Both the position numbers and the translations under genes were made by a program. The notes beneath the pieces were generated by a model. It was not told the origin of the DNA and made no database searches. It saw only the letters and a list, made by a program, of their open reading frames with translations. Below are positions 25,527-34,204 of a DNA stretch of 64,000 bases, one piece after another; the stretch's first letter is position 1, and every line of letters begins with the position of its first letter. Source of the stretch: Maricaulis sp. (GTDB lineage Bacteria > Pseudomonadota > Alphaproteobacteria > Caulobacterales > Maricaulaceae); NCBI RefSeq assembly GCF_015665295.1, contig NZ_JADFAJ010000003.1, positions 1 through 64,000 on the forward strand. Direction: 5' to 3'.

Positions 25527-26033
25527 ATGGAGAATACCCGCTTGATGAAACATGGTCCCCGCCCCACCCGCGTCGCGGCTTTCGTCGCCGACACCGTCAA
25601 TGTGCAGCAATTGCAGACGGCCACCGACGCACTTGCCCGCCACAATCGACGCCTTGTCCTCGTATCCGGACAGCAAGCGCTGCTGCGCGGCAAGAATGGC
25701 GGCACGGAGATCAATTTCGCCGTAGCGGAAACCGTCGCCGAAATTGACGAGAGCGCCTATGATGCGCTGGTCCTGCTCGAAGACGCCGTGACGCAGCCCG
25801 ACAGCGCCAGCGCCCTGGCGAAGCTGTTTGCTGACAAGGGCAAGCCTGTGATCGCCCTGACCGGCAGCGCCTCGATCATTGCCACCATGGCCGGTACGGC
25901 GACGCCGACCGAGACGACGGCGGCAGCCCTCATCGATGGTCATCTCTATGCCAGCGACGAGGCTGAGAGCGACTGGAAGATCATCGACGCCGTTGCCGGC
26001 CGCATGCAGCGAGAAGCGGCATCAGCGGCCTGA
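25527..26033 (+). CDS. DJ-1/PfpI-fold protein similar to the catalase C-terminal domain
   Basis: A 168-residue protein. The pattern RVAAFVADTVNVQQLQ...RLVLVSG...INFAVAETVAEID..YDALVLLEDA and the later KPVIALTGSASI resembles the flavodoxin-like C-terminal domain of large-subunit catalases (KatE type), a member of the DJ-1/PfpI superfamily. The protein contains no cysteine, so the usual nucleophile of DJ-1 enzymes is absent, as in catalase domains. Here it stands alone. The start at 25527 is uncertain; ATG 25545 gives a protein six residues shorter with GGAG upstream. Role unknown. Confidence 0.6.
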   Translation: MENTRLMKHGPRPTRVAAFVADTVNVQQLQTATDALARHNRRLVLVSGQQALLRGKNGGTEINFAVAETVAEIDESAYDALVLLEDAVTQPDSASALAKLFADKGKPVIALTGSASIIATMAGTATPTETTAAALIDGHLYASDEAESDWKIIDAVAGRMQREAASAA

Positions 26034-26059
26034 TCAACGCCCGGACTCGCGCCGATAAC

Positions 26060-26092
26060 AAAAAAAGGCCGGGCATGTTGCCCGGCCTTTTT
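26060..26092. terminator. Bidirectional terminator
   Basis: AAAAAGGCCGGGC (26062-26074) pairs with GCCCGGCCTTTTT (26080-26092) around a 5-nt loop, with A/T runs on both sides. It can end transcription from the DJ-1-like gene on the plus strand and from the outer-membrane barrel gene on the minus strand. Confidence 0.92.
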
Positions 26093-26112
26093 CATTGCAC
26101 TGCCACGACGGG

Positions 26113-27336
26113 TCAGCGCGCATGGGTCAAGACAATCCACTGCTTGGTCCTGTCGGCCGGTGAAAGCGGGCTTGTCCCGGACTGGTAATCGGCAAGCTGG
26201 AAGGACAGACCGACATCGCCCGGCAAGTCGAGGCTCAGCCAGGCATCCCATTCGCGCCCCAGATCACCGTCATTGCGCTGGCTCGTGAAATCCCGGTGCA
26301 TGGCGCCGATCTCCCAACCGGACAGGAAGCCGAGCGCCAACCCGCCTTCATAACTGGCGCCGAAGCGCAGGTCTTCAAGCCCGTCCGCAGTCGATTGCGC
26401 CCCGCCGCCGCTGAACGCATCGGCCCAGCCATGAAAGCCGTGGCCGGAGCCCAAGGGCGTGGCGATCGTGTTGTTGCCATCACCCTCCAGCACGTCATAG
26501 CCGACCATGAGTGTCGCGCCCGAGCCGGAAATGCTGGCATCGAAACTGGCAAAGCCGAGATCGAAATCCGCCGTCGATGAAGCGTAATCACTCTGACGCG
26601 CCACCAGCGCCGCATAGCGCAAGCTGGCATCGCCTAGCGGGAGCGATCCGGTGAGGCGCCCGCCCCAGGTCATGTTCGAGACGTCCTGCGGAGCAGACGG
26701 GTCTGTCAGATCAATGAAATAGGCAAAACCAGTCAGGACGGCGGCCGCATTGACCGTATAGCCCAGATTGAGCAGGTGACTGTCGCTGTCCCAGTCGAAA
26801 TCATCGCCCGGCCCCCGCAGCACGCGGTCATGATAGACATAGCTTGCGCGCCAGCCATCCTGGCTCAGATCGACCCGCAGCGCGTCATGGGAATTGCGGT
26901 CCTGCCGCCAGGACGGCGAGCCGATGAAACGGTTACCGTCAAAGGACAGAAGCTGGCGTCCCGCCGTTATGCGCACGTGTTCACCGGCCGCATAGCTCAC
27001 CTGCAACCGGTTCAGCTCGGTGATGTCGTCATCCTTGATCGTGGCGAAGGCGGTCTGGCCATTGAGACCGGAATTGTAGTTGTCAGAGCCCAGGGCGATG
27101 ACGTTTTCGCCTTCCACAAGAAAGGTGAAGCCCGCCCATTGCGGCGACTGCCAGCCGAGACGCGTGCGCAGCGTGGCCGCTTCGGCGTCCAGCTTGCCCG
27201 CCTGCTCCACGGCTTCATATCGGGCACGCATATCCAGCAGGATCGTGCCGTGCGGGTCATCCGTGGCGGAGGCCGTCGGGATGACTGCCGCGCTGACAAT
27301 CAGGGTGGCGAGCACTGTTCGGGTCAGGTGTTGCAT
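26113..27336 (-). CDS. Outer-membrane beta-barrel protein (alginate-export/porin-like)
   Basis: About 407 residues from MQHLTRT (start 27336, GGAGG 6 bp upstream). Signal peptide about 1-24 (cleavage near ASA-TDD). The mature part is all alternating beta strands with aromatic girdles; RYEAVEQAGKLDAEAATLRTRLG at its start and GRQLLSFDGNRFIGSPSWRQ are characteristic of alginate-export (AlgE-like) barrels. The last residue is not Phe. The chemoreceptor gene ends 14 bp upstream of its start, so the two are co-transcribed. Ligand unknown. Confidence 0.78.
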   Translation of the reverse strand: MQHLTRTVLATLIVSAAVIPTASATDDPHGTILLDMRARYEAVEQAGKLDAEAATLRTRLGWQSPQWAGFTFLVEGENVIALGSDNYNSGLNGQTAFATIKDDDITELNRLQVSYAAGEHVRITAGRQLLSFDGNRFIGSPSWRQDRNSHDALRVDLSQDGWRASYVYHDRVLRGPGDDFDWDSDSHLLNLGYTVNAAAVLTGFAYFIDLTDPSAPQDVSNMTWGGRLTGSLPLGDASLRYAALVARQSDYASSTADFDLGFASFDASISGSGATLMVGYDVLEGDGNNTIATPLGSGHGFHGWADAFSGGGAQSTADGLEDLRFGASYEGGLALGFLSGWEIGAMHRDFTSQRNDGDLGREWDAWLSLDLPGDVGLSFQLADYQSGTSPLSPADRTKQWIVLTHAR

Positions 27337-27350
27337 GGCCATCCTCCGCC

Positions 27351-29024
27351 TCAAGCCGCACGGATGGCGGTCAGGAAGTCTTCAAACTCGGCTTTCCAGG
27401 CTTCGTGCCGGGTGGCCCTTTCAGTCGATGCACTCAATACGGAGCGCGAGACCTCGTCGGTCTGTCGGGTAAATTGTGCGACCTGGTCGACATCGGTCGC
27501 GGCCCGCGTCGTGCCGTCCTGGGCCCGCTGGGCCGATTGTGCAATTTCCGACGTCGCTACACGTTGCTGCTCAATGGCCGACGCCGAAGCCACCGCCAGC
27601 TCGCCCAGTTGTGCGACCGCTTCCAGGGCCTTGGCGGAGGAAGCCGTGCAGGCTTCAGCCGACGACTGGATGCCGTTGATCTTCTCGGCGATCTGCTGGG
27701 TTGCAGACGTCGTCTGCTCGGCCAGCGCCTTGACCTCGGAAGCAACCACCGCAAATCCCTCGCCCGCCTCACCGGCGCGGGCCGCCTCGATCGTGGCATT
27801 GAGTGCCAGCAGATTGGTCTGCGAGGCAATGGTGTCGATGATCTCGACAATTGCGCCAATGGCTTCGGCGGCCTGGGCCAGCTGTCCGATCACTTCCGAA
27901 CTGGAGCCTGTTTCGGTACCGGCGAGCTGAGACAGTTCGCTGGTCCGGTTCACCTGGGTCGAAACTTCGCTGATCGAGGCCGCGAGTTCTTCGGAGGCAG
28001 CTGCCACAGCCTGCACGCTGGAGGCTGCATTCGAGGCTGCACCGCGCGCCGAGTCCGACAGTGTCGCCGCCTCGCTGGAGGTCGACTGCATCTGGTTGGC
28101 CGAGGCTGACAAGTGCTGTGATGCTGCCATCACGCTGGCCAGAAGCTCGCTGGACGCCTGTTCGAACTTGCCAACGGCTTCCTCACGAGCGGCATGGCGA
28201 CGCGCTTTCTCGTCGGCCTCCAGCAGCTCGCGCTCACGCATCGTGTCGGCGGTGCGAAGAGCATCCTGAAGCGTTGAAGTGGCGCGGGCGAGGTCGCCGA
28301 ACTCATCACTGCGATTGATGCCGTCAATGTCGAGATCGCGGCGCCCTTGCGCCAGAGCACCGACAATATCGCGGGTTTTTGTCACCGAGGCGCGAATCGT
28401 GCCGCCAATGAGCCGGGTCAGCCCGAACAGGCCGATCGTCGCCCCGGCCACCGCGACAATGCCGGCCCAGAATGTGATCCGGGCCATGTTGTCCAGGCTC
28501 GCCCAGGCAGCGTCCAGATCCGCACTTGCACCGTCTCGCACCGTCTCGATGGCGGTGTCCATCCGGTCGTCATAAACCGCGAGACTGTCGACAAAGCGCG
28601 ACACGCCCTGACGGTCCAGGCCCGCAATGTCACGGGCCGTGTCACTGATCAGCTGATGCAGGCCGGCATAGTCGGCCCGGACGCCCGACAGGGCGGTTTC
28701 ATAGGCGGGAAGGACGACAATCTGCTCGGCCTCGGCCAGCGAAATTTCGAAATCGACAAGATTACCCAGCGCCGCATCGATCCGGTCCGGCGCCGGCTCG
28801 GCCGCCATCAGATAGGTGTCGCGCAAGAGGGAGGTCAGGTCTTTTTCCAGCTTGTTCGCGGCAATCAGGCTCGACGTGGAGTGTCGGGCTTCATCCTCAA
28901 TGCCGGACACGGCGTGTCGCAGCAACCCGTTGGCAACGACGTAACCGAGCAGGAGAACCACGGACGTGGCGGCCAGCAAGGCCAGACGGGCTTTCAGTGA
29001 GAGGTCCTGGAGACGAAAGGGCAT
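27351..29024 (-). CDS. Methyl-accepting chemotaxis protein
   Basis: About 557 residues. The start at 29024 ([10 protein letters not shown]) is preferred because AAAGG precedes it; a TTG nine bases upstream is in frame. Membrane helices at about 12-33 and 183-205 flank a four-helix-bundle periplasmic sensor of about 150 residues. A HAMP region follows, then the long signalling coiled coil with the invariant hairpin tip [26 protein letters not shown]. It passes ligand information to CheA/CheW. No che genes are in the window. The downstream outer-membrane barrel in the same operon suggests a shared ligand. Confidence 0.95.
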   Translation of the reverse strand: MPFRLQDLSLKARLALLAATSVVLLLGYVVANGLLRHAVSGIEDEARHSTSSLIAANKLEKDLTSLLRDTYLMAAEPAPDRIDAALGNLVDFEISLAEAEQIVVLPAYETALSGVRADYAGLHQLISDTARDIAGLDRQGVSRFVDSLAVYDDRMDTAIETVRDGASADLDAAWASLDNMARITFWAGIVAVAGATIGLFGLTRLIGGTIRASVTKTRDIVGALAQGRRDLDIDGINRSDEFGDLARATSTLQDALRTADTMRERELLEADEKARRHAAREEAVGKFEQASSELLASVMAASQHLSASANQMQSTSSEAATLSDSARGAASNAASSVQAVAAASEELAASISEVSTQVNRTSELSQLAGTETGSSSEVIGQLAQAAEAIGAIVEIIDTIASQTNLLALNATIEAARAGEAGEGFAVVASEVKALAEQTTSATQQIAEKINGIQSSAEACTASSAKALEAVAQLGELAVASASAIEQQRVATSEIAQSAQRAQDGTTRAATDVDQVAQFTRQTDEVSRSVLSASTERATRHEAWKAEFEDFLTAIRAA

Positions 29025-29423
29025 GGCGGTCAACCTTTGGCGCGTTCCGAAACATCCTTTCGCCTCGCCCCGCGGAGATTAACCCATTGCTGCCGCAAGC
29101 CTGCAGCAAGCTCGTGCAAAAGATTATATTTTATAAGCGCTTGCCGGAAACGTTGTTCGTGAACACGGTTCCCCCCACCGCAACCCGCGCCGCACACGAT
29201 AGTCCTGGCTGAACAATCCGGCATGTGATGGCGGCGCGCAATTCACGACCGGCAACCGCCGGAAATCCGGTGAACGACATCGCGGCGCATGCGAGCGGGG
29301 ACGGCGCGGCGGCACGACATGTCAGCCCCTCTCTCCACCACGCTCCGCGCGCACCGACCGGACAATAGAAGCGAAGTCGCGACGAATGATTGCCCGCCTC
29401 GAACGGTCGAGATCACACCCCGC

Positions 29424-29639
29424 AGCCTGGAGCGCGTTCGATGTGAGCATCGACCCCGGCACCGAAGACGGCATCCGGCTCGGGTCGAGCGGAACGGGAA
29501 CAAGGGAAAAATGGCGCGCCTCGCGGGATCAGATCCGGACCCCTAAGCCTTGAGCGCGTTCCATGTGAGCATCGACCCCGGCACCGAAGACGGCATCCGG
29601 CTCGGGTCGAGCGGAACGGGAACAAGGGAAAAATGGCGC
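29424..29639. repeat. 94-bp direct duplication in a gene-free region
   Basis: Bases 29424-29517 are repeated at 29546-29639 with only two differences (29429/29551 and 29440/29562), a 122-bp period. Both copies end in AATGGCGC. The same octamer occurs again at 29752-29759, where TGGCGC is the complement of the tRNA-Arg 3' end GCGCCA. The whole 29025-29753 stretch (about 730 bp) holds no convincing gene. The near-identity implies a recent duplication. An origin from tRNA-linked recombination is only a guess. Confidence 0.85.
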
Positions 29640-29753
29640 ACCTTAGAGGCGCCATTTCGAACCCAACGGGTTCGCAAGCGCGACTGCGCGCCGGCCGGCC
29701 AGGCCGCCCCATCGGAGGCGCGAGCGAAGCGAGTTGCCGCGAGATCAAGGAAA

Positions 29754-29830
29754 TGGCGCACCGGGGAAGATTCGAACTCCCGACCCCTAGATTCGTAGTC
29801 TAGTGCTCTATCCAACTGAGCTACCGGTGC
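29754..29830 (-). tRNA. tRNA-Arg (anticodon ACG)
   Basis: The minus strand folds as a full 77-nt cloverleaf: acceptor GCACCGG/CCGGTGC, D arm with AGCTCAGTTGGAT, anticodon stem CTAGA/TCTAG with loop CTACGAA (anticodon ACG, read as ICG after deamination), T arm with GTTCGAATC, discriminator G and encoded CCA. It decodes CGU, CGC and CGA arginine codons. Confidence 0.97.
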
Positions 29831-29941
29831 AGGCCGTATGGCTTCGAGGTCTCAGCCCCGAAGAGGCGCGGAACCTAGCCCCGGCTTTGGGGGATGGCAA
29901 GTCCCCGATTGCGGCAATTGCACCGGCTTGTGCAGCGCATC

Positions 29942-30937
29942 TCAGCCGGCCGCCAGGCGCGCGGCGTGAACGCCTCGTGCAACGGCGCGGGCGAGGCAAT
30001 CGGCAGCGGCCGAGCCGAGCCGGGCGAGCGCCAGCTCGCCGCCTTCGCCGAGCGGGCGGGCGGCGGTGGACAGGGCAAAGACAACATCCCCGTCGAAGGG
30101 CGTGTGGACCGGGCGGATGGCGCGGGCAAGCCCGTCCTGCGCCATGATCGCGAGACGTTGCGCCTGGGCCGGCGTCAGGGCGACATCTGTCGCGACCACG
30201 GCGATGGTGGTGTTTTCGCGCGGGCCGGGCTGCATCTTGGCAGCCCCCCAGTGTTCCGCATCGGCGCGCCAGCCGGCGGATGGGCGGGCACCGCCGAATT
30301 CGCTGTCGATCTCGTAAGGCCACGCCCAGTAGACATCATCGTCCCCGGGCAGGGTGACCGAGCCGAAACTGTTGACGCAGACCAGGGCCGCCACGCGGCC
30401 GCCATCGCCGGACAGCTCAAGGCTCGCAGTGCCCGTGCCGCCCGCATGCAGGCCGGCCCGCGCGCCATGACCGGCGCCGAAAGCGCCAAGCTCGACCGTG
30501 TCGGAGACTGCGGCGAGCGCCTGCCGGCCGAGCGCGCGATAGGGTGGCGCCTCCCCCCAGGCCTTGTCGCCACCATTGGCGAGATCATAGAGGATCGCGG
30601 CAGGCACGACCGGGGATTTCGGCACGCCCGGCAAGTCGAACAGGGCAAACCCGTCGCCGCGCGCGCCCAGCGCAGCGGCGACGCCATCAGCCGCCGCCAG
30701 CCCGTAGGACGAGCCACCGGCCAGAACGAGGGCATCGACCGCATCAACCAGTGTATGGCTGGCCAGGGCATCGGTCTCACGCGTGCCCGGACCGCCGCCA
30801 CGGACATCGACGGCACAAACAGCACGCCGGTCCGGCAGGATTACGGTCACGCCGGTCTTTACCGAGGCGTCATGAACCTGTCCGACGCGCAGGCCGGCAA
30901 TATCGGTCAGGCTGTTGCGGAATGCTGGCATTGACAT
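29942..30937 (-). CDS. P1/S58-family N-terminal-nucleophile hydrolase (DmpA/NylC-like)
   Basis: A 331-residue protein of the L-aminopeptidase D-esterase family. Features are DIAGLRVGQVHD at the N-terminus, CAVDVRGGGPGTRETDAL, VLAGGSSYGLAAADGV, and the autocleavage site N242|T243 in ENTTIAVVATD, where Thr becomes the catalytic nucleophile as in NylC (DmpA uses Ser). Such enzymes self-process to alpha and beta chains and hydrolyse N-terminal amino acids, beta-peptides or amide oligomers. No signal peptide is seen, so cytoplasmic. Start 30937 has GAGG upstream. Divergent from the gamma-glutamyltransferase; both act on peptides. Confidence 0.92.
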   Translation of the reverse strand: MSMPAFRNSLTDIAGLRVGQVHDASVKTGVTVILPDRRAVCAVDVRGGGPGTRETDALASHTLVDAVDALVLAGGSSYGLAAADGVAAALGARGDGFALFDLPGVPKSPVVPAAILYDLANGGDKAWGEAPPYRALGRQALAAVSDTVELGAFGAGHGARAGLHAGGTGTASLELSGDGGRVAALVCVNSFGSVTLPGDDDVYWAWPYEIDSEFGGARPSAGWRADAEHWGAAKMQPGPRENTTIAVVATDVALTPAQAQRLAIMAQDGLARAIRPVHTPFDGDVVFALSTAARPLGEGGELALARLGSAAADCLARAVARGVHAARLAAG

Positions 30938-31001
30938 GACCGGCCTCTTATCTCTGAGTTGTGGGTCCAGTCTGACCGGACATTGCTGAGGGGCAAGTTA
31001 G

Positions 31002-32717
31002 ATGCTGCGTTTCCTGTTCGCCACCACCGCGCTCGCCGGTGGGCTCATTCTTGCCAGTTGCTCCGGCGCCGGGGAGACCGCTCCCGAGGCCCAGCCGGGC
31101 CCTGCGATGGTCGCCGCGGCCAATCCCCATGCCGTGGAAGCCGGGCTGGAAGCGCTGCGCGCCGGCGGTGATGCCATCGATGCTGCCATTGCCGTGCAGA
31201 GCGTGCTGGGCCTTGTCGAGCCGCAGAGCTCCGGCCTCGGTGGTGGCGCCTTCCTGCTCTATTACGATGCCCAGAGCGGCGATCTGACGGTCTATGACGG
31301 CCGCGAGACGGCTCCGGCCAGCGCGACCCCCGAGCTTTTCCTCGACGAGACCGGCCAGCCGCTCGGTTTCGCCGAGTCTGTCTTCTCCGGTCATTCGGTC
31401 GGGGTGCCAGGCGCGGTCGCCATGCTGGCTCTGGCCCATGCCGACCACGGCGTGCTGGACTGGGCCGACGGATTTGCGGCCGCCACCGGGCTGGCCGAAA
31501 GCGGGTTTGAAATCTCGCCGCGTCTCGCCGGCCTCATCGCCGGGACGGCGCCGCGCGGGCCGCTTGATGAATGGCCGGCCTCGCGCGATTATTTCTTCGC
31601 CGATGACGGCACGCCCCTGCCCGCCGGCCATCTGCTGCGCAATCCGGCCTATGCCGAGACGACACGCGCGCTGTCTGCCGACTGGCATGCCCTGTATGAG
31701 GGGCCGATCGCGGCCGCCATTGTCGACGCTGTGCAGGCCGAGCCGCGCCCGGGCGGGCTGACCCTGACGGATCTGGCCGCCTACCAGGCCATTCGCCGCG
31801 ACGCGATCTGCCGTGACTATCGCGAATGGACGGTTTGCGGCGCGCCACCACCTGCCTCAGGGGGGATTTCGGTGAACGAGATCCTCGGCCTGCTCGAACC
31901 CTATGACATGGCAGCCACGGGGCCGGACACGCTGGAGGGATGGCGCCGTTTCATCGAAGCCAGCCGTCTCGCCTATTCAGACCGCGACGCCTATGTCGCT
32001 GACGCAGACTTTGTGACCGTGCCGGTGGCGGGCCTGCTCGACGCCGACTATCTCGCCGAGCGCGCGCTGGGCGTTGATCGCACGACCGCCCTGCCGACCT
32101 CGACACCGGGCATTCCCGACGGCATTGCAGTGCCGGGCGCCGATGCCACGCCCGACTCGCCGGGAACCAGCCATTTCGTGATCGTCGACAGTGATGGCGA
32201 TGTGGTGTCGATGACGACAACGGTGGAAAGTGTGTTCGGCAGTCACCGCATGGCCGGCGGGTTTTTCCTCAACAATCAGCTGACCGATTTCTCGCGCACC
32301 CCGACCGATGCCAACGGCGCACCCGTGCCCAATGCACCGGAAGGCGGCAAGCGGCCGCGCTCGTCCATGTCACCGACCATCGTGTTCGACCATGATGGCG
32401 AATTCGTGCTGGCGACCGGCTCGCCTGGCGGTTCCTCGATCATCGCCTATACCGCCAAGACGCTGATCGGCATGCTCGACTGGGGTCTGACGCCGCAGCA
32501 GGCGATCGAATTGCCCAATGTGGTCGCGCGCGGCGATATTGTTCGCATCGAGGACGGAATGGACCCGGCCATCGTCTCGGGGCTGGCCGGTCTCGGTTTC
32601 ACGCTGGATGCCAATCGCGGCGAGATTTCCGGCCTGCACATTGTGCGCCGGCTCGAGGACGGGACACTGATCGGCGGCGCGGATCCGCGTCGCGAGGGTC
32701 AGGCCCGCCAGCCCTGA
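31002..32717 (+). CDS. Gamma-glutamyltransferase lipoprotein
   Basis: A 571-residue Ntn hydrolase with a lipoprotein signal (MLRFLFATTALAGGLILASC). The large-subunit part contains AGGDAIDAAIAVQSVLGLVEPQSSGLGGGAFLLYYD, and the self-cleavage/nucleophile Thr is T389 in PGTSHFVIVD, giving a small subunit of about 180 residues with MTTTVESVFGS and FLNNQLTDFS. It transfers or hydrolyses gamma-glutamyl groups of glutathione and related peptides in the envelope. The GGCT-like gene at 20.9 kb acts in the same chemistry but is unlinked. Its stop abuts the stop of the convergent kinase with no gap. Confidence 0.95.
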   Translation: MLRFLFATTALAGGLILASCSGAGETAPEAQPGPAMVAAANPHAVEAGLEALRAGGDAIDAAIAVQSVLGLVEPQSSGLGGGAFLLYYDAQSGDLTVYDGRETAPASATPELFLDETGQPLGFAESVFSGHSVGVPGAVAMLALAHADHGVLDWADGFAAATGLAESGFEISPRLAGLIAGTAPRGPLDEWPASRDYFFADDGTPLPAGHLLRNPAYAETTRALSADWHALYEGPIAAAIVDAVQAEPRPGGLTLTDLAAYQAIRRDAICRDYREWTVCGAPPPASGGISVNEILGLLEPYDMAATGPDTLEGWRRFIEASRLAYSDRDAYVADADFVTVPVAGLLDADYLAERALGVDRTTALPTSTPGIPDGIAVPGADATPDSPGTSHFVIVDSDGDVVSMTTTVESVFGSHRMAGGFFLNNQLTDFSRTPTDANGAPVPNAPEGGKRPRSSMSPTIVFDHDGEFVLATGSPGGSSIIAYTAKTLIGMLDWGLTPQQAIELPNVVARGDIVRIEDGMDPAIVSGLAGLGFTLDANRGEISGLHIVRRLEDGTLIGGADPRREGQARQP

Positions 32718-34187
32718 TCAGACCAGCGGACGGCTGGCAGCCGGCAGGCGAACGGCGAAAACCGTCCCGCTTTCGCCGGTTGCCACCAGGTCCACATCGC
32801 CGCCATGCGCCCGTGCCAGTTCGCGGGCAATCGACAGACCCAGACCACTTCCGCCACGCCGGGTCGAGCCGCTGAACGGCTGGAAAAGTCGCTCCCGGGC
32901 CTTGGGCGGCACGCCCGCACCGGTGTCGGAAATCTCGATCCGGATCTCTCCGGGCCGGTCACCGATCGGCGGCACCGGCGTCGCGCGGGCGGTGAGCCGA
33001 CGCGGGCCCTCATTCGCCTGCATCGCCTGGATGGCATTGCGGCACAGATTGAGAAAAAGCCGGTGCGCCTGGTCCGGATCGGCGTCGAGCCAGAGTTCGT
33101 CCCCGATCTCATTGGTCCAGCTGACATCACCTTCGGCGAGCATGGCGTCGCCGGCCACCTCGTCCAGCAGGGACCGCGCAGCGATCGGCTGCCGCACCGG
33201 AGCACTTTCCTCGGCGCGGCCGAATTCGAGCGTCGCCTCGCACAGCCTGACGCCGCGATCGACCGCCCGCACCAGTCGCTCACCCATGCCGCGCACCCGG
33301 TCGTCGCTGTCCATGGCAAGCCGGTCCGAGACGAGTTGCGCGCTGGCGAGCACATTGCGCAGGTCATGATTGATCTTGGCGACCGCTCCGCCGAGTGCCG
33401 CGAGCCGCTCGCGCTGCAGAAGCGCCTGGCGGATATCGGCCTGCATGCGGGCCAGTTCGTGCTCGGCCTGGCCAATCTCGTTGCGCCCCGCACCGGGCGT
33501 GATCATGCGCGCCGGATCGGCCGGGTCCTCACGAAAATGGGTCATGGCGCCGGCCAGCCGCCGCATCGGCCTCACGAACAGGAAAAAGAGCGCAAAATAC
33601 AGGACTGCGCCGACAATGAATGCCGCCAGGCCGGCATAGATCAGCAAGCGGCCGGAAAACTCGCGCAAGGCCGTATGCAACGGCGCTTCGCGGACGATGA
33701 CATCGATCAGCTCGTCCGGCGCGCCCATCGGGTGGGCACGGATACGCAGCAGGCGATCGTCCGAGGCATTGAGCGTCTCGATCGTGTCGCGGATATGGGT
33801 GAACCAGGTCGCCTTGCGCAAATCGCTTTCAACAAGCCCCTCTCCGATCGGACCGGAATAAAGGACCAACTCGTTCATGCCGTCGCGGACACGGGCCACG
33901 GCGACGGCATCAGCGCCCATCAGCAGCGCCCTGACCTCTTCCTCACCCAGGGCCCCGCCGGGTGCGACGTCGGCTGCCAGCGCCGCCAGGTGCGCCGCCT
34001 CGGCCCGGTCTGTCATCCATTGCAGCCTGAAACTGGCGGCCGCCGGGAAGTAGACGAGGACGAGGCCAGCCGTGACCAGTCCAAGCGTGACCATCAGGAG
34101 CTGCGCCCGCAGATTGTCGAACACGCCGGGGGGCGGCGTTTCGGACGGGCGAACAGGATCGCTGGGGGGTTGGAAATCAGTGGGCAT
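32718..34187 (-). CDS. Orphan membrane sensor histidine kinase (HAMP, HDLRN type)
   Basis: A 489-residue protein: membrane helices at about 29-50 and 181-205 enclose a periplasmic sensor of about 130 residues; then HAMP (RPMRRLAGAMTHFREDPADP), a dimerisation helix with phospho-acceptor H274 in AKINHDLRNVLASA, and an HATPase domain with NLCRNAIQAM, DTGAGVP and GGSGLGLSIAREL. HDLRN in place of HELRTP is a recognised variant. No response-regulator gene is adjacent, so its partner is elsewhere. Signal unknown. Confidence 0.92.
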   Translation of the reverse strand: MPTDFQPPSDPVRPSETPPPGVFDNLRAQLLMVTLGLVTAGLVLVYFPAAASFRLQWMTDRAEAAHLAALAADVAPGGALGEEEVRALLMGADAVAVARVRDGMNELVLYSGPIGEGLVESDLRKATWFTHIRDTIETLNASDDRLLRIRAHPMGAPDELIDVIVREAPLHTALREFSGRLLIYAGLAAFIVGAVLYFALFFLFVRPMRRLAGAMTHFREDPADPARMITPGAGRNEIGQAEHELARMQADIRQALLQRERLAALGGAVAKINHDLRNVLASAQLVSDRLAMDSDDRVRGMGERLVRAVDRGVRLCEATLEFGRAEESAPVRQPIAARSLLDEVAGDAMLAEGDVSWTNEIGDELWLDADPDQAHRLFLNLCRNAIQAMQANEGPRRLTARATPVPPIGDRPGEIRIEISDTGAGVPPKARERLFQPFSGSTRRGGSGLGLSIARELARAHGGDVDLVATGESGTVFAVRLPAASRPLV

Positions 34188-34204
34188 TGTTCAACGCCGA
34201 TAGC

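Noticed and set aside
25383-25943. 186-codon open frame on the minus strand opposite the DJ-1-like gene
   Set aside because: It is antisense to a gene with family resemblance and runs into the AT-rich gap without a start signal.
29640-29700. A second tRNA-like 3' end (GGTTCGA ... GGTGCGCCA) beside tRNA-Arg
   Set aside because: The T stem does not pair and no acceptor or anticodon arm can be drawn.
29243-29815. Open frames of 85-110 codons on both strands across the duplicated region
   Set aside because: They mirror the 94-bp duplication and overlap the tRNA; Arg/Ser/Cys-rich translations look like GC-driven noise.
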